A DNA stretch of 64,000 bases from Leishmania martiniquensis (taxonomy: Eukaryota > Euglenozoa > Kinetoplastea > Trypanosomatida > Trypanosomatidae), in assembly GCF_017916325.1 (NCBI RefSeq), contig NC_090170.1, positions 61,001 to 125,000 on the forward strand. Direction: 5' to 3'. The number at the start of each line of letters is the position of its first letter. Position 1 is the stretch's first letter. A program made the translations under genes and the position numbers. A model generated the notes under the pieces. It had not been told where the DNA came from and did not search any database. It worked only from the letters and a program-made list of their open reading frames with translations. Of this stretch, positions 47,583 to 58,227 are shown one piece after another.

Positions 47583-48831
47583 ACGTGAAGGGGCGGGGTA
47601 AAGCTTCCTTGCCACGTTTGCGCGCTACGCTTTCCACAGCCACGCTGCCAAGTGCAGAGCAGTCGGGCCGAAGCGGCGGTAGAAGGGGCTGACCTAATGT
47701 GGAGGAGGTGACGAAGACGTCGGAAAGCAGGCTGAGGGGTGCCGGGGGATGAGATGAGAAAAAAAGGAAGATGTGAGAGCCCATGCGCGGCTGTCTGCCG
47801 AGGAGCGTTGCGGTGCTTAGTGCAAGCTGCCCACCGCAGCCAACTCGTCGCTCGCGTCTTGGTGTCTTCCTTTGCTCTGGGCCAGCCACCTTGTCTGGCC
47901 TACTGCTCTGTCCCTTTCGTCCTCCTCCATCCACTCTTTTTTCTCCCGCTTTTGCTGTGGAATCTTTAGAAATGTGTGCGCGCCTGCACTGCCGCCGCCG
48001 CCCCCTTCATTTTCGCCGCTACGGTGCCCCTGCTCGGGATGCTTCGATCTTTTCCGCACCGTCTCTGGTGCTTACACATCTGCACATCTACTCTGCGCTC
48101 ACAAGAAGTATGCAGGTCCGAGGGAAAGCTCACCTGCACATGCCACAGAGCAGTTTCATACGTTCGAGCGTCGCCGGGCTGCTTCTTTGCTGTGTGAGCG
48201 AAAGCGGTAGAGTCGCGGTGCTGCACCACATCGAGGAGGACTCTGGAGAGTGCTCTCAGACAGGAGTCTGGTGCTTGACGCACGGTACACGTGCGCCACG
48301 GTGACGCCGTGCTGAAAGGTACCTCCGTTTTTGCTTTTATGCTCACTCTGCCAGTAATAACACACAGACTACCCATTGGAGAGGCGCTTGGGTGTTACTG
48401 AAGCGACGACGGGACATGAAGCTGCCGACTTGCGCTCGGCCTGAGGTGTCATGCGCGTGCACCACATCGACACAACTATTTGTTTTTCTATGCCTCCTCT
48501 TTGCCCTCTTGCCCTGTATCATTGACCATACCGCACCCGCCCACTCCTTTCTTCACAACTGGCTGTTGCGTTGCCCTGGTGAGGCAGTTCGAGCAGCAGG
48601 AAAGGGCAAGAGCACACGCCCCCCTCCTTCCACGCACCGTCCACTTCGATATCCGCTGCCGGGGCTGTTTTTCAGTGTCCTCCCTCCAACTATCCCCACC
48701 ACATTCGTGCAAACGAGCGCTCGCTCAGATTAGAAGGGGCGGGCTCGTGTTGCTGGATCACCAGTGCTGGTATACACAAACGCACCAAGACAGACACATA
48801 CACTCGGCGCGCACTCGCATCTTGCTCACCC
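47583..48831. other. Intergenic spacer
   Basis: About 1.25 kb, pyrimidine-rich, no protein-like frame. The last 150 bp (48660-48830) contain CT-rich stretches and CA repeats before the ankyrin gene. Confidence 0.5.
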
Positions 48832-50115
48832 ATGCAGCGCAAGTACACCAACGCGCAGGCTTTGGCCGTATACCAAGCACTGCAGCAGAGCGGCGGCCTC
48901 AGTGCGCTGGAGGACGACACCGCCACCGCACTGTATCTTTCGCAGAATGCGGCGGCAACCGGCGAGCTTAACTTCACGCCTGGGCTGCTGGAGCGACTGA
49001 CGAAGCGACTAGACAAGGGTGGTATGGTGCTGGACCCCTTCTGCTCGTACGATTACGCCGACCGCCGCCACATCCGCAACTTCTCCATGTCCATCCCCAT
49101 CCCTTTTAGCGCTTTCGACGGTATCCGCCGCAGCAAACACCAAGTGCAGCTAACCGCGGCGCAGGAGGAGAATGTTCTGAAGTCCTTTGACAAGTTGCTT
49201 AACGGTGAGGACGTCAGGAAGAACGGCGTGACGGCGGCGTCGAAAGGCGCACGCGAGATTTCTATGGCGCTGCCGTTTGTGAGCGCCTTTTTCGACCAGC
49301 GCTGCCCGGAACTCCACAACAGCGCACTGACAGGTTCCCGCGAGGGGGCGACGTATCTTCTTTTATCCGTTATCACTGGCCACAAGGAACTTTGCACCAA
49401 ATGCCTCAAGGCCGGCGCCAATCCGAACAACATGTCGTTTCTTCGAGACGAGTCGCCGGCACCCGGTGACATGCTTCATGGCTACAGCCCTGTCTTCATG
49501 GCGGTGCTGGCAGAGCAAGTGGAGATACTGGAGCTGCTGTGCAGCTGTGGTGGAAGCATCCACGTGTACGACCGCTGGGGCCGCACCCCTCTGCACGCTG
49601 CCATGGCGGTAGAAAGCACAGCGACAGTTCAATGGCTGCTAGCAAGGGGCGCGCCCTTGTACGTGCCAGATGGCTTCGGCATCCTCCCAGCTGACAGCTG
49701 CGTTGGCACCCAGTATGCTGAGTATTCAATGCCCATGCTGGCGTTGCAGGAGCCGCCAAAGTTCCCACCGCCGAGCTATTTCGCCGAGGCTGCGAAGGGC
49801 TGGGCCACTCCAGAGCCAGGGAGCAAGTCCGCGGCTGAGAAGGAGTCGAACAAGGAAGCTGCCGCGACCACCTCGGGTCTATCGAGCGCTGAGGAAGAGG
49901 CCAAGATGGAGCTCTGCCGCTGTCGCTCCGGCCGCCCAGTAGGGTACTGCGGTTGCATTGATGACATGCTCGTTCGATGGGCGCGCGACCGCCTGAACAC
50001 AGAGTGGAGCCCCGGCGTCAACTTCAGCGCACTCGCAAAGAGGCAAGCGTCTTCCGAGGAGGAGCAAAAGCGGATGGCACACAGCGCAGGCGGCAGTCGA
50101 GGTGCTAAGTCGTAG
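48832..50115 (+). CDS. Ankyrin-repeat protein with C-terminal Cys cluster
   Basis: A 427-aa protein. Residues about 170-300 form three to four ankyrin repeats, including YSPVFMAVLAEQVEILELL and GRTPLHAAMAVESTATVQWL, with the TPLHAA signature. Residues 1-165 are an uncharacterised N-terminal domain with aromatic- and Cys-containing blocks (DPFCSYDYADRRH). Near the C-terminus, C-x-C-x8-C-x-C (CRCRSGRPVGYCGC, about residues 361-374) could bind zinc. Ankyrin repeats mediate protein-protein contacts; partners are unknown. Confidence 0.85.
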   Translation: MQRKYTNAQALAVYQALQQSGGLSALEDDTATALYLSQNAAATGELNFTPGLLERLTKRLDKGGMVLDPFCSYDYADRRHIRNFSMSIPIPFSAFDGIRRSKHQVQLTAAQEENVLKSFDKLLNGEDVRKNGVTAASKGAREISMALPFVSAFFDQRCPELHNSALTGSREGATYLLLSVITGHKELCTKCLKAGANPNNMSFLRDESPAPGDMLHGYSPVFMAVLAEQVEILELLCSCGGSIHVYDRWGRTPLHAAMAVESTATVQWLLARGAPLYVPDGFGILPADSCVGTQYAEYSMPMLALQEPPKFPPPSYFAEAAKGWATPEPGSKSAAEKESNKEAAATTSGLSSAEEEAKMELCRCRSGRPVGYCGCIDDMLVRWARDRLNTEWSPGVNFSALAKRQASSEEEQKRMAHSAGGSRGAKS

Positions 50116-51542
50116 CAGTAGAGGGACGAACCGTGCCAGAGATGGCCAGCGCGCATCGAGTGCGTGGCGCAGGGTGGATGAGATCTGCGGCTCCTGCTCC
50201 GTGCCACCGCGGGTGGTACGGCATGCCTGTAGACCGCATCAAAGAGGGGAGGTGGACTGATGTGCGAAAAGGCGTATGCCATGGTTGCTCTCCCCCGTGC
50301 GGCGCGTTCTCGGCGTTGCACTGTCCCGTACTTACTTCTTCCGCTCTCCTTGATTTCGTGCGTGCATGTCTGCCGCTGCTGCGGGGGCGGGGGGGGTTGT
50401 CGTCGCGGATACTCGTTAAATGGTGTGCTATGCGCGCTCGCCCAAACACACGCACACAGAAAAAGCAAAAGACTGCCAATGAACAGGAAAAAGGAGACAC
50501 AGAGGAAGGGATAACAGTGCCTTCACTGCTGGATCTGGGCGTGTACGTGTGCTTTTTCCCTCCCCCCTCCCCCCACCACACTCTCTCCGCTTGGTCCTTC
50601 ATGCGACTGCAACCATTCTGTGGCACCCACTGATGGCAATCAGCGGCTCTCAGCGATTCATGCCCCCTCCTACAAGGCCTTCTCCACTCCCACCCACTCA
50701 ACTTTTCCGCTGCTGTCGCAACCCTCTCCCCTTCCTCCGCCACCCTTACATCTGCTCAGCTAAAGAAAAAGCACCCTCATTGCACCTCTCTCCCACCTCT
50801 GATCTCATCGCCCTTCTCTCCTGTCCTCAGTGAAACTTGAGTACGCCCACCACAAAGAGACGAAGAAGGACTCGGCCCAACTTGTCGCTTGCCCTCCCCC
50901 TCCTCCCCGCCTTTCACCCCTCCCTGTGGCCCTCTCCCCTTCTCCTGACCCTTCTAGCATTTGCATACACCTTTTCCCAGTCGGCCTGCCCCCTGATCTC
51001 ACCGCGTCCATTCCTTCTCTCTCTTCTTGTGGATTCCGTTGAGAAATTCGCTCTGTTGATCCCCTTCGCAGCGTACCCCCACTCCCCTCACCCAGTCGCG
51101 TCCCCCCATCACGCCACTGCCGGCTTATTATTTTTTTTTTCGTTTGCGTGTGTGTGCGGGTGCGGGTGTGCCGAGTCGTCGTTTCCCCCTTTCCCTTCCC
51201 CCCCTCGTTCGACAGCAAACGGCGAATTTTTTCCCCTCTCTTCTCAGAGGAAGGAACCCGCGATCCGTCGCCTTCCCTCTACAGCCCCCTCTAGCATTAC
51301 TCTCTCCCTCTCGGCAAGGCACGAGAGGCTAAAGGCACACATCTCACGCCACACACGGTACACCCTCTTATCATACACACACACGACCCGTCCTCCCCCC
51401 ACGCGCAGAAGCTCACGGCTTGTTCCTCTTGCACCTCCTCTCTCGAAGAAGCGCCCCTTGTGTGCGAGTGTCTTTGTGAAGGTAGCGCCAGTGAGCACCG
51501 ACATACACAGGAAACGAGTGATCAAAGGTTCGGACCGCAGAA
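50116..51542. other. Intergenic spacer upstream of SPT2
   Basis: About 1.4 kb of strongly pyrimidine-rich DNA. The 700 bp before SPT2 are almost continuous CT-rich tract with several AG candidates, so the SPT2 splice site cannot be fixed. No gene seen. Confidence 0.55.
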
Positions 51543-53156
51543 ATGCTCCACAGTCCTGTGCAGGCAACTCCCACCATGATAGGCGAGGCGGCACTGAAGC
51601 GGGAGATTGCCTTGCAGGAGGCTTCTGAAGTTCTCGACAACAAGTCGCACGCCTTCCCAAGGTCTCCAACCGATCGGAGGGACGGTTCGTACGAGACCGT
51701 TGCCGCCGCGGAGCCGTTTGTGCACTGCATCCCTCTGTGGACTAGGGTGACAACCTACCTCTCCCTCCTCCTGTTCCTTTTATTGGCGTACGTGCGGGAC
51801 GGCTACCGTCAGCTCTTAGCGCACGGGGAGAACAATGTGCGCCCCGGCTACGCGCCGATAGTGAGAGACTTCGACCATTGGTGGAACCGCTACTTTTACC
51901 GCCGCGTCTGCGACTGCTTCATGCGCCCCATAGACTCGCGTCCCTCTCGTGTGATCGGGCTGATGGAGCGCGTGCTGGCGGACAACAAAACGTTTGAGTA
52001 CACTGGCCGCATCGTGCCGGTAGTGAACATGGGATCCTACAACTACCTCGGCTTTGCTGAAGACACACAGAGCATCACACACGACGTGCTAGACTCGATC
52101 GACGACTACGGCCTCGCCTCGTGCAGTGCGCCGCAGGAATTGGGCCAGAGCACTGTTGTCGGTCGCCTCGAGCGCGAGTTCGCCGAGTTCCTCGGCAAGG
52201 AGGACTCGATCGTGTGCGGCATGGGCTTTGGTACAAATCTCCGCGGTCTCCCCGCCCTCTTCGGCAAGGAGGCGCTGGTGTTGTCCGACTCTCTTAACCA
52301 TTCCTCCCTCGTCAACGGCATTCGCTCGTCTGGCGCTAAGGTGAAGGTCTTTCAACACGACCACTTTGATCAGGTGGAGAAGTACCTGCGCGAGGGCATA
52401 GTGCTCGGCCAGGACCCCTGCGGCGAATACAAGCCATACAAGCGCATCGTCATCGTCTTTGAGGGCATTTACAGCATGGAGGGTGAGATCGTCAACCTCA
52501 AAAAGTTTGTCGAACTCAAAAAGAAGTACAAGGTGCTCCTCTTCATGGATGAGGCGCACTCGATTGGCGCGATCGGCCGCACTGGTCGCGGCGTTTGCGA
52601 GCACTGTGGTGTTGACCCGAAGGACGTCGACGTCCTCATGGGCACGTTCACGAAGAGCTTCGGCTCCATCGGCGGCTACATAGCCGGTGACAAGCAGCTC
52701 ATTCACTACCTACGTCAACATAGCTCTATCGCCCTGCATTTCGATCCCCTGGCGCCGCCATGCGCACAGCAGGTGCTCTCAGTGCTGCACGTGCTGCTCG
52801 GCAAGGACGGCACGGACCTAGGCCAGAAGCGCATCAATCAACTGAAGGAGAACTCGGCGTTTTTTCGGCGCGGGCTAATAGATCTTGGCCTGGCAGTTCT
52901 CGGCGATGACAGCAGCCCAGTCATACCGGTGATGTGCTACAACCTTGGCAGGCTTAGCACCCTCTCCCGAATGTGCCTGGAGCGCGGTGTCGCCATCGTC
53001 GTCGTCGGCTACCCGGCAACGAAACTGCTCGAGTGCCGTGTGCGCTTCTGCGTCTCGGCGTGCCACACGCGCGAGGACCTGCAACACACTCTGGATGTGA
53101 TGAAGGAGCTGAAGAAATTTGTCTTCATGGACTGCGGCAAGAGCAAGCTGCATTAA
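51543..53156 (+). CDS. SPT2: Serine palmitoyltransferase subunit 2 (LCB2)
   Basis: A 537-aa catalytic subunit of serine palmitoyltransferase, which condenses serine with acyl-CoA to 3-ketodihydrosphingosine, the first step of sphingolipid synthesis in the ER. A transmembrane helix at about residues 67-85 (TTYLSLLLFLLLAY) precedes the alpha-oxoamine synthase domain. The PLP-binding Lys is Lys371 in GTFTKSFGSIGGY, and the MDEAHSIGAIG motif lies before it. The length is near the family norm (562 aa in human SPTLC2). The catalytic partner LCB1 is not in this window. The next gene, KDSR, performs the following step. Confidence 0.96.
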   Translation: MLHSPVQATPTMIGEAALKREIALQEASEVLDNKSHAFPRSPTDRRDGSYETVAAAEPFVHCIPLWTRVTTYLSLLLFLLLAYVRDGYRQLLAHGENNVRPGYAPIVRDFDHWWNRYFYRRVCDCFMRPIDSRPSRVIGLMERVLADNKTFEYTGRIVPVVNMGSYNYLGFAEDTQSITHDVLDSIDDYGLASCSAPQELGQSTVVGRLEREFAEFLGKEDSIVCGMGFGTNLRGLPALFGKEALVLSDSLNHSSLVNGIRSSGAKVKVFQHDHFDQVEKYLREGIVLGQDPCGEYKPYKRIVIVFEGIYSMEGEIVNLKKFVELKKKYKVLLFMDEAHSIGAIGRTGRGVCEHCGVDPKDVDVLMGTFTKSFGSIGGYIAGDKQLIHYLRQHSSIALHFDPLAPPCAQQVLSVLHVLLGKDGTDLGQKRINQLKENSAFFRRGLIDLGLAVLGDDSSPVIPVMCYNLGRLSTLSRMCLERGVAIVVVGYPATKLLECRVRFCVSACHTREDLQHTLDVMKELKKFVFMDCGKSKLH

Positions 53157-56100
53157 GCAGTGCGTGCAGGCGAGGGCAAGGGTCGGCTCTCGACCACAAC
53201 AACTGCATGCCCAATGCGCTAAAAGCTCTGTACACGTTTGTGCGGGCAGGAGGGAAGGAGCTCACAGGATCGGCCGATCACCTGTCCAATTTCCCACGTG
53301 CTGCTCCCCACCGACACGCGAGCGCCCGCGTCCGTCTCTCAGGCGTGTATGCGTGTGCATGCATGCGTCCGCGTACATCTGCAGGGGGCTGCAGATTCTC
53401 AGCCACGAATTTATTTTGCCATGTGCGCTCGCCACGTATGCGCCATCTTTTGTCTTCACTTTTTCGCTTCTGTTTTCGGTTAGGTACTATGCTAGGCGTC
53501 TAGGCGTGTGTACCCCAGTGTCCGTGCGCATGCTGGCTCTCCCCCCTCCTCCTTTCCACCCTGGTGACCGTATGCGTCTTGAGACTGTGCTGATAAGTCT
53601 GCGTGTGCTGTGCGGCGATGATTGCGAGTCAGTGGGAGACGAGAGGAGTACGGGGATGGAGAAGCGACAACCCTGGCGTTCTCGTGCGCGGGTACGCTCT
53701 CTCTACTTGGCCCCGCGTTTCCCCTTCTCGCCTCATGGTTTTGCGGCTCATTATCCGCAGAGTGGAGGAAGTACCACTGGCCGGACTTGAGTCGAGGCAG
53801 TGGCAGCGGACGTGGAGGGGCTACTAACGGCACGAATGTGCTCATAGACTCTAAAGCTGACCTCATGGCAGCTAGCACCGCTGCGTGTCTCTCTCTGTCT
53901 CGACTTCCCCTTCGTCCACGTTTCTGCATTCTCTTTCATTTTTTCTCCACATCTCCTTTCGCCTTCCACCGCTTGACGTTAGACACCTTTCTGGGGCATC
54001 TTTAGGTTTCGGAGAGGGGAGAAGGGGTGTGGGAGGGTTACGTCCGCATCTGCCTCTGTGACCGCCCGTGAAGTGGGGGTCTCTCTTTGCGGCTCTGTGC
54101 ACGTACGCCGTTGCTTTTCCTTCTCTCAGTGTTTTCTCCTGACCCCAATCCCCCTCCTACCGTGTTCTTTCCTGACTCTCTGTTGTCTAGTCGGCCGTTT
54201 ATCTTCAGCGCAGTCCCCCCCTCCCCCAACATTCCCACACGCACATACTCGCACAGACACGCGTACGCACATGAGCGCCTTTCGCTTTTTTTTTGCGTGT
54301 GCGTGTGTGTGCTGCAGCGATTTTTTCCCCGTTTCTGCATGGCTACGCTGCGTGTGTTGTGGCTGTGTGTGCGCACACCCTCCTCTTCCCGAATGAAGAA
54401 TCTCGACCTTCCAAAAATGTTTACCGCGAACCGCCCCTGCTCTGTTGTCCAACTGACTCCACTGTCCCTATTTGTGTGTCCTTGCCGGACGGGAGTAAGG
54501 GCAGGTAAGAGGAGGAGAGCGGAAGAGATGGGCGGGCGCGAGGAGGAGAAGCATTAGGCACACGCATCAGCTCATGGCCGGTACATGAAGAGGCGCATCG
54601 CTCTCTCGCCACAGTGCAGTGGAGGTGTCCTTGGTTGCTCTCATATAATTCAGCGCCGACTGAAAAGTGTTGCGCTACCGAAGCAGCGCTGCTGAAGCAT
54701 CAAGAGAAACCAAAGCCCACGTAGCGGATTGGTTGCATGCGTGGTAGCTACAGGTGTCTTGTCAACTCTCTCTCACACACACACACCGCACCCATGCTCC
54801 CTCTCCTCCTTCCCTCCACTCAGCTTATCGGGTGCCTACCACTCTTTCCTTGTGTGACTCTCTGTTCTCTCTCGTGAGTAATGATGGGCGGCCACGTCAT
54901 GGAAAAGATGTCTCCCCGGCTTGATCAATCATCCTGGTGATGGTCGGAGCTGCACGCAGACAAGAGAATGATGGCACGCCGAGACGCAAGTGCTTGCCCC
55001 TGCGCACCTTATCGGCCGTCAACGCGGCTCATCCCTTCTTTCACCCTCGCCTTTGCCTTCCCGCCACTAAAGTTTTATCTGCTTCCGCGTGCGCTTGTAT
55101 GGGACGCTGACCTTTGCTCCATCTTTTCAGGACCACGGAGGCTTCTGCCCCGCCGCCAGTCTGCAACTCCGGGCGCCTCCTTCGGGAGGCATCAGGTTGA
55201 GGTGGGAAAAAAAATGTGCGGCTCTCGCTTCATGGGCATCGCTTCTGCGTACCACAGAACCGTGTGTAAAAGAAGAATGCTCCTTAATCGAATAGAAAGG
55301 GCGCAAGTCATGGAATACTCCACGCGCTCATCCCCCTCTCCGACTGCTGTTGTCGACTCTGCCTCCCTCCCTTCGCAACGTACACGAATGCATGCATGCA
55401 GCCACACGAAACAATCAAAGGGGCCGACGACAGTGCTGAACTCTTTCCACTTTGTTTGCCCTTTTTTCGTGTTCGCAAGCCGTTCTTCTCTTTGAAGCAT
55501 TGCCAGCGTCTCACTGTTACCTTTTTTTTTGTCTCGCTCGCTGGCACCCCTTCTCCCCGTTATCCAACTTTCCCCCTTTTCTCCGGGTAATTGGCAGAGA
55601 CGCGGACGTGGGCCGCACTCGTTCAGCATGTGGGCGCCGGTGCTTTGTGTAGCATTTTCATCTAATTTCATTCTCCGGGTGAGCTCTTGCCCCACTTTCT
55701 CCCTCTCAGCCTCATAGGCCATCCCTGACTCTGTGTGCGCAGCTCTTGCTGACGATCAAATTTATCTTCGATTGCTCGTTTGTATGTTTGTGTGTATGTG
55801 TAAGGGGCTCGGTGGCCTGCCTTGTTCCCGCCTCATCTTTTTGGGTTTTGCCAGTGTGCGCTCGTTAGCCTTTTCGCTTGTACTCGGTTCACTCTTCCCC
55901 ACCCTTCGCTGACTCTCGTTGATACGGGAGAGCAAGCACCGCCGTGCCAACGCATGCACACCCGCGCTACTTGCCCACACATCTGAATTCATGCGGCCTC
56001 CTCATGAGACATTTATTTGCGTTCTCTGCCTGAATAAGAACACCTTTGTCATCAAAGATGCCCCGGCATGTGTGAGCCGGCGTTCCTAGGAGGAGGCTTC

Positions 56101-56498
56101 GATGGAGGTAAGTGGCAGAGAGCTGTGGCACGCATTGGCTACCCCATCCCCGCTCGCTGCAGTGCTTCCACCTAGCCGCGGCAGCAGAGTGCCCCCCGCA
56201 CGGATGCAGAGCATCAAGCCGAACACATCGGCTACTCTCCGCTTTGGCATGTACTGCCCGTGCAAACGGGTGACGTTCTCATCTTCAACCCGCTCTTCCC
56301 ATCCCTCTCTGTCTTTCGGTAGTGTTTCTTACCTCCGCCGCGCGTGCAGGAGGGTCGCCGCTTCCGCCCGCCTTCACTCGCCCCTCACCAAGAGCCCACA
56401 GAGGAAGAGGCGCGTACGGGCCTTCCCTCGACGACTACACACACCCGCACCCGCCATTCCTTCTTCTCTAGCGTGCGTGGCTGGGAGGCTGAAGTGCA
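53157..56498. other. 3.3-kb non-coding stretch between SPT2 and KDSR
   Basis: A long, pyrimidine-rich spacer. Several medium frames are present (for example 53119-53790, 54087-54557, 54968-55495), but they overlap the SPT2 end or have Cys/Leu/Ser-rich random composition. It is probably the SPT2 3' UTR plus KDSR leader. CA repeats occur near 54773-54784. No RNA gene found. Confidence 0.55.
56470..56471 (+). promoter_or_regulatory. Predicted spliced-leader acceptor AG for KDSR
   Basis: A CCTTCTTCTCTAG pyrimidine tract and AG lie 27 nt before the ATG at 56499. This supports the chosen start. Confidence 0.65.
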
Positions 56499-57518
56499 AT
56501 GTGGGCCCTATTTGTTGCTTTGACTTCGGCCCTCGGCGCAGCACTTGTGACGACGGCGATGTGGACGGTGCAGCGTGCTCCGCGTTGGGAGTGGGGGTCC
56601 TCGACTGTGCTCATTACGGGCGGTAGCGCCGGTATTGGCCTCGCCACCGCCAAGTGCCTTGCACGCAGGCACGTGCCATTTCTAGTCCTCGCAGCGCGTC
56701 GAGAATCTGTCCTGCGAGAGGCAGTGCAGGAAGTGAAGCGAGTCATCGAAGAGTGCGGCAGCCGCACACGTGTGTCGTGTGTGGCGATGGATGTGGCGGA
56801 CGAAGTTTCGGTTGCTACAGGCCTCTCCCGTGCGAAAGCACAGTGCGATGGTCGCCCCATCAACCTCCTTATCTGCAACGCCGGCTTCGCACACCCAGCT
56901 CGTTTTATGGAGAGCACCATGGCCCACGCTCGGCAGATGATGGAGGTGAACTACTTTGGATCTCTGGCTGTGCTTTGGAGGGTGCTGCCAGAGATGCTAG
57001 AGATGAAACAGGGTCGCGTTGTCCTGATGAGCAGCATGGCTGCCAGGGCGCCGATTGCGGGATACACCTTGTACAGTGCTACCAAGGCTGGCTTGCGCGC
57101 CTTTGCCCACAGTCTCGACATGGAAAACAGCTGCCTCGGTGTGCGAGTGCAGGTGGTAAGCCCACCGGACGTGGAGACGCCTGGATATGCCCACGAAAGC
57201 GAGGTAAAAAGCCCTGAGTGCGCCGCCATCTCTTCGTTTGGGGGTGCAAAACCGTTTACAGCGGAGGCGATGGCGCAGTCTATCGTCCAGGGCATCGAGG
57301 ACTACTCGTTCGACATCACTCTTGGGTCGGATGGCACTCTGCTCAGCTACGGCTGTGCTGGCATGGAGCCGGCGACGAGCGTGTCAGCATTGCTGGTCCA
57401 GTCAGCATTAGGTGGAGTGCTGCGGCTCGGACTGGCAGTGTTTTCTAAGATACACTACGGAATCGTAAAGAAGGTGCGCCTCTCAGAGGTGTCGCCAGCA
57501 CCGCCAGCGTGCCGATAG
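56499..57518 (+). CDS. KDSR: 3-ketodihydrosphingosine reductase
   Basis: A 339-aa short-chain dehydrogenase. An N-terminal hydrophobic segment (about residues 1-24) precedes the NADPH site TGGSAGIG (residues 40-47). The NAG motif (ICNAGFAHP) and the catalytic Ser (VLMSS), Tyr192 and Lys196 (YSATK) follow. After them comes PPDVETPGY, the KDSR-type motif (PPDTDTPG in other species) that separates this enzyme from generic SDRs. A hydrophobic C-terminal segment fits ER membrane association. It reduces the ketone made by serine palmitoyltransferase to dihydrosphingosine. It is immediately downstream of SPT2 on the same strand. Length matches human KDSR (332 aa). Confidence 0.93.
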   Translation: MWALFVALTSALGAALVTTAMWTVQRAPRWEWGSSTVLITGGSAGIGLATAKCLARRHVPFLVLAARRESVLREAVQEVKRVIEECGSRTRVSCVAMDVADEVSVATGLSRAKAQCDGRPINLLICNAGFAHPARFMESTMAHARQMMEVNYFGSLAVLWRVLPEMLEMKQGRVVLMSSMAARAPIAGYTLYSATKAGLRAFAHSLDMENSCLGVRVQVVSPPDVETPGYAHESEVKSPECAAISSFGGAKPFTAEAMAQSIVQGIEDYSFDITLGSDGTLLSYGCAGMEPATSVSALLVQSALGGVLRLGLAVFSKIHYGIVKKVRLSEVSPAPPACR

Positions 57519-58227
57519 AGGTGCCTATTTGTGCGTAGACGTGCTTGCGTGTCTGTGACGGCGTTGATGATCCGTCCTTCTGTCACAGGCGAGGGGCGGA
57601 AGAGAGAGGGTACAGTGTTGGCTTCTGGACCCAAGTAGGGATCACCATCAAAAGCGAAGCAAAAAAGAATAAAAGGGGCGCAGCTGGTAACACAGAGGCT
57701 GATGATCCTGTGTGGGGGAGGCGTACTCGTGCCGTGACGCTTGTTGCAGTGTGATCGTTAGAGTCGCTACAGTCTGGGAGCGGTGGAGGCAGAGGGGGGG
57801 CCCCTTCTCTTCGCAGAGGTGCGCATATGCGCCAGAGCGCCTCAGTGTCTGCCTTCTCCCCCCCCAATCGAGAGCAATGATTGGACAAAGTAGGTTTCTC
57901 TTTCATGCGTTTCTTCTTAACCTGCCTCTCGTTCATGGACATGCTTCGACGTGTGCGTTTGCTTTCATTGTCGGGCCCTGTGAGGGGCCTCACGCACGTG
58001 CCGTGACTGAAGAAGCGCGCAAGGCGAGTGTCACGCAGTGGAGTCAGTAAGCCGGCGTTTCTCGGCTCCACTGCAACACACTTACACACACACACACACG
58101 CAAACATACATGCCCGCCTTGCCGTAGTCTGCGTAGCGCATCCGAGTCCGCGAGTGAGGTGGTTTCACACAGGCGCGGCAAATTGGGAAGCCATATGAGG
58201 CGAGGGGATTGACCGCAATCGGCGACG
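57519..58227. other. Intergenic spacer
   Basis: About 710 bp. G- and C-tracts (57794-57800, 57859-57867) and CA repeats (58083-58099) are visible. No gene seen. Confidence 0.5.

Noticed and set aside
53119..53790. A 223-codon plus-strand frame after SPT2
   Set aside because: Begins inside the SPT2 coding end in another phase and is Cys/Arg/Ser-rich with no domain character.
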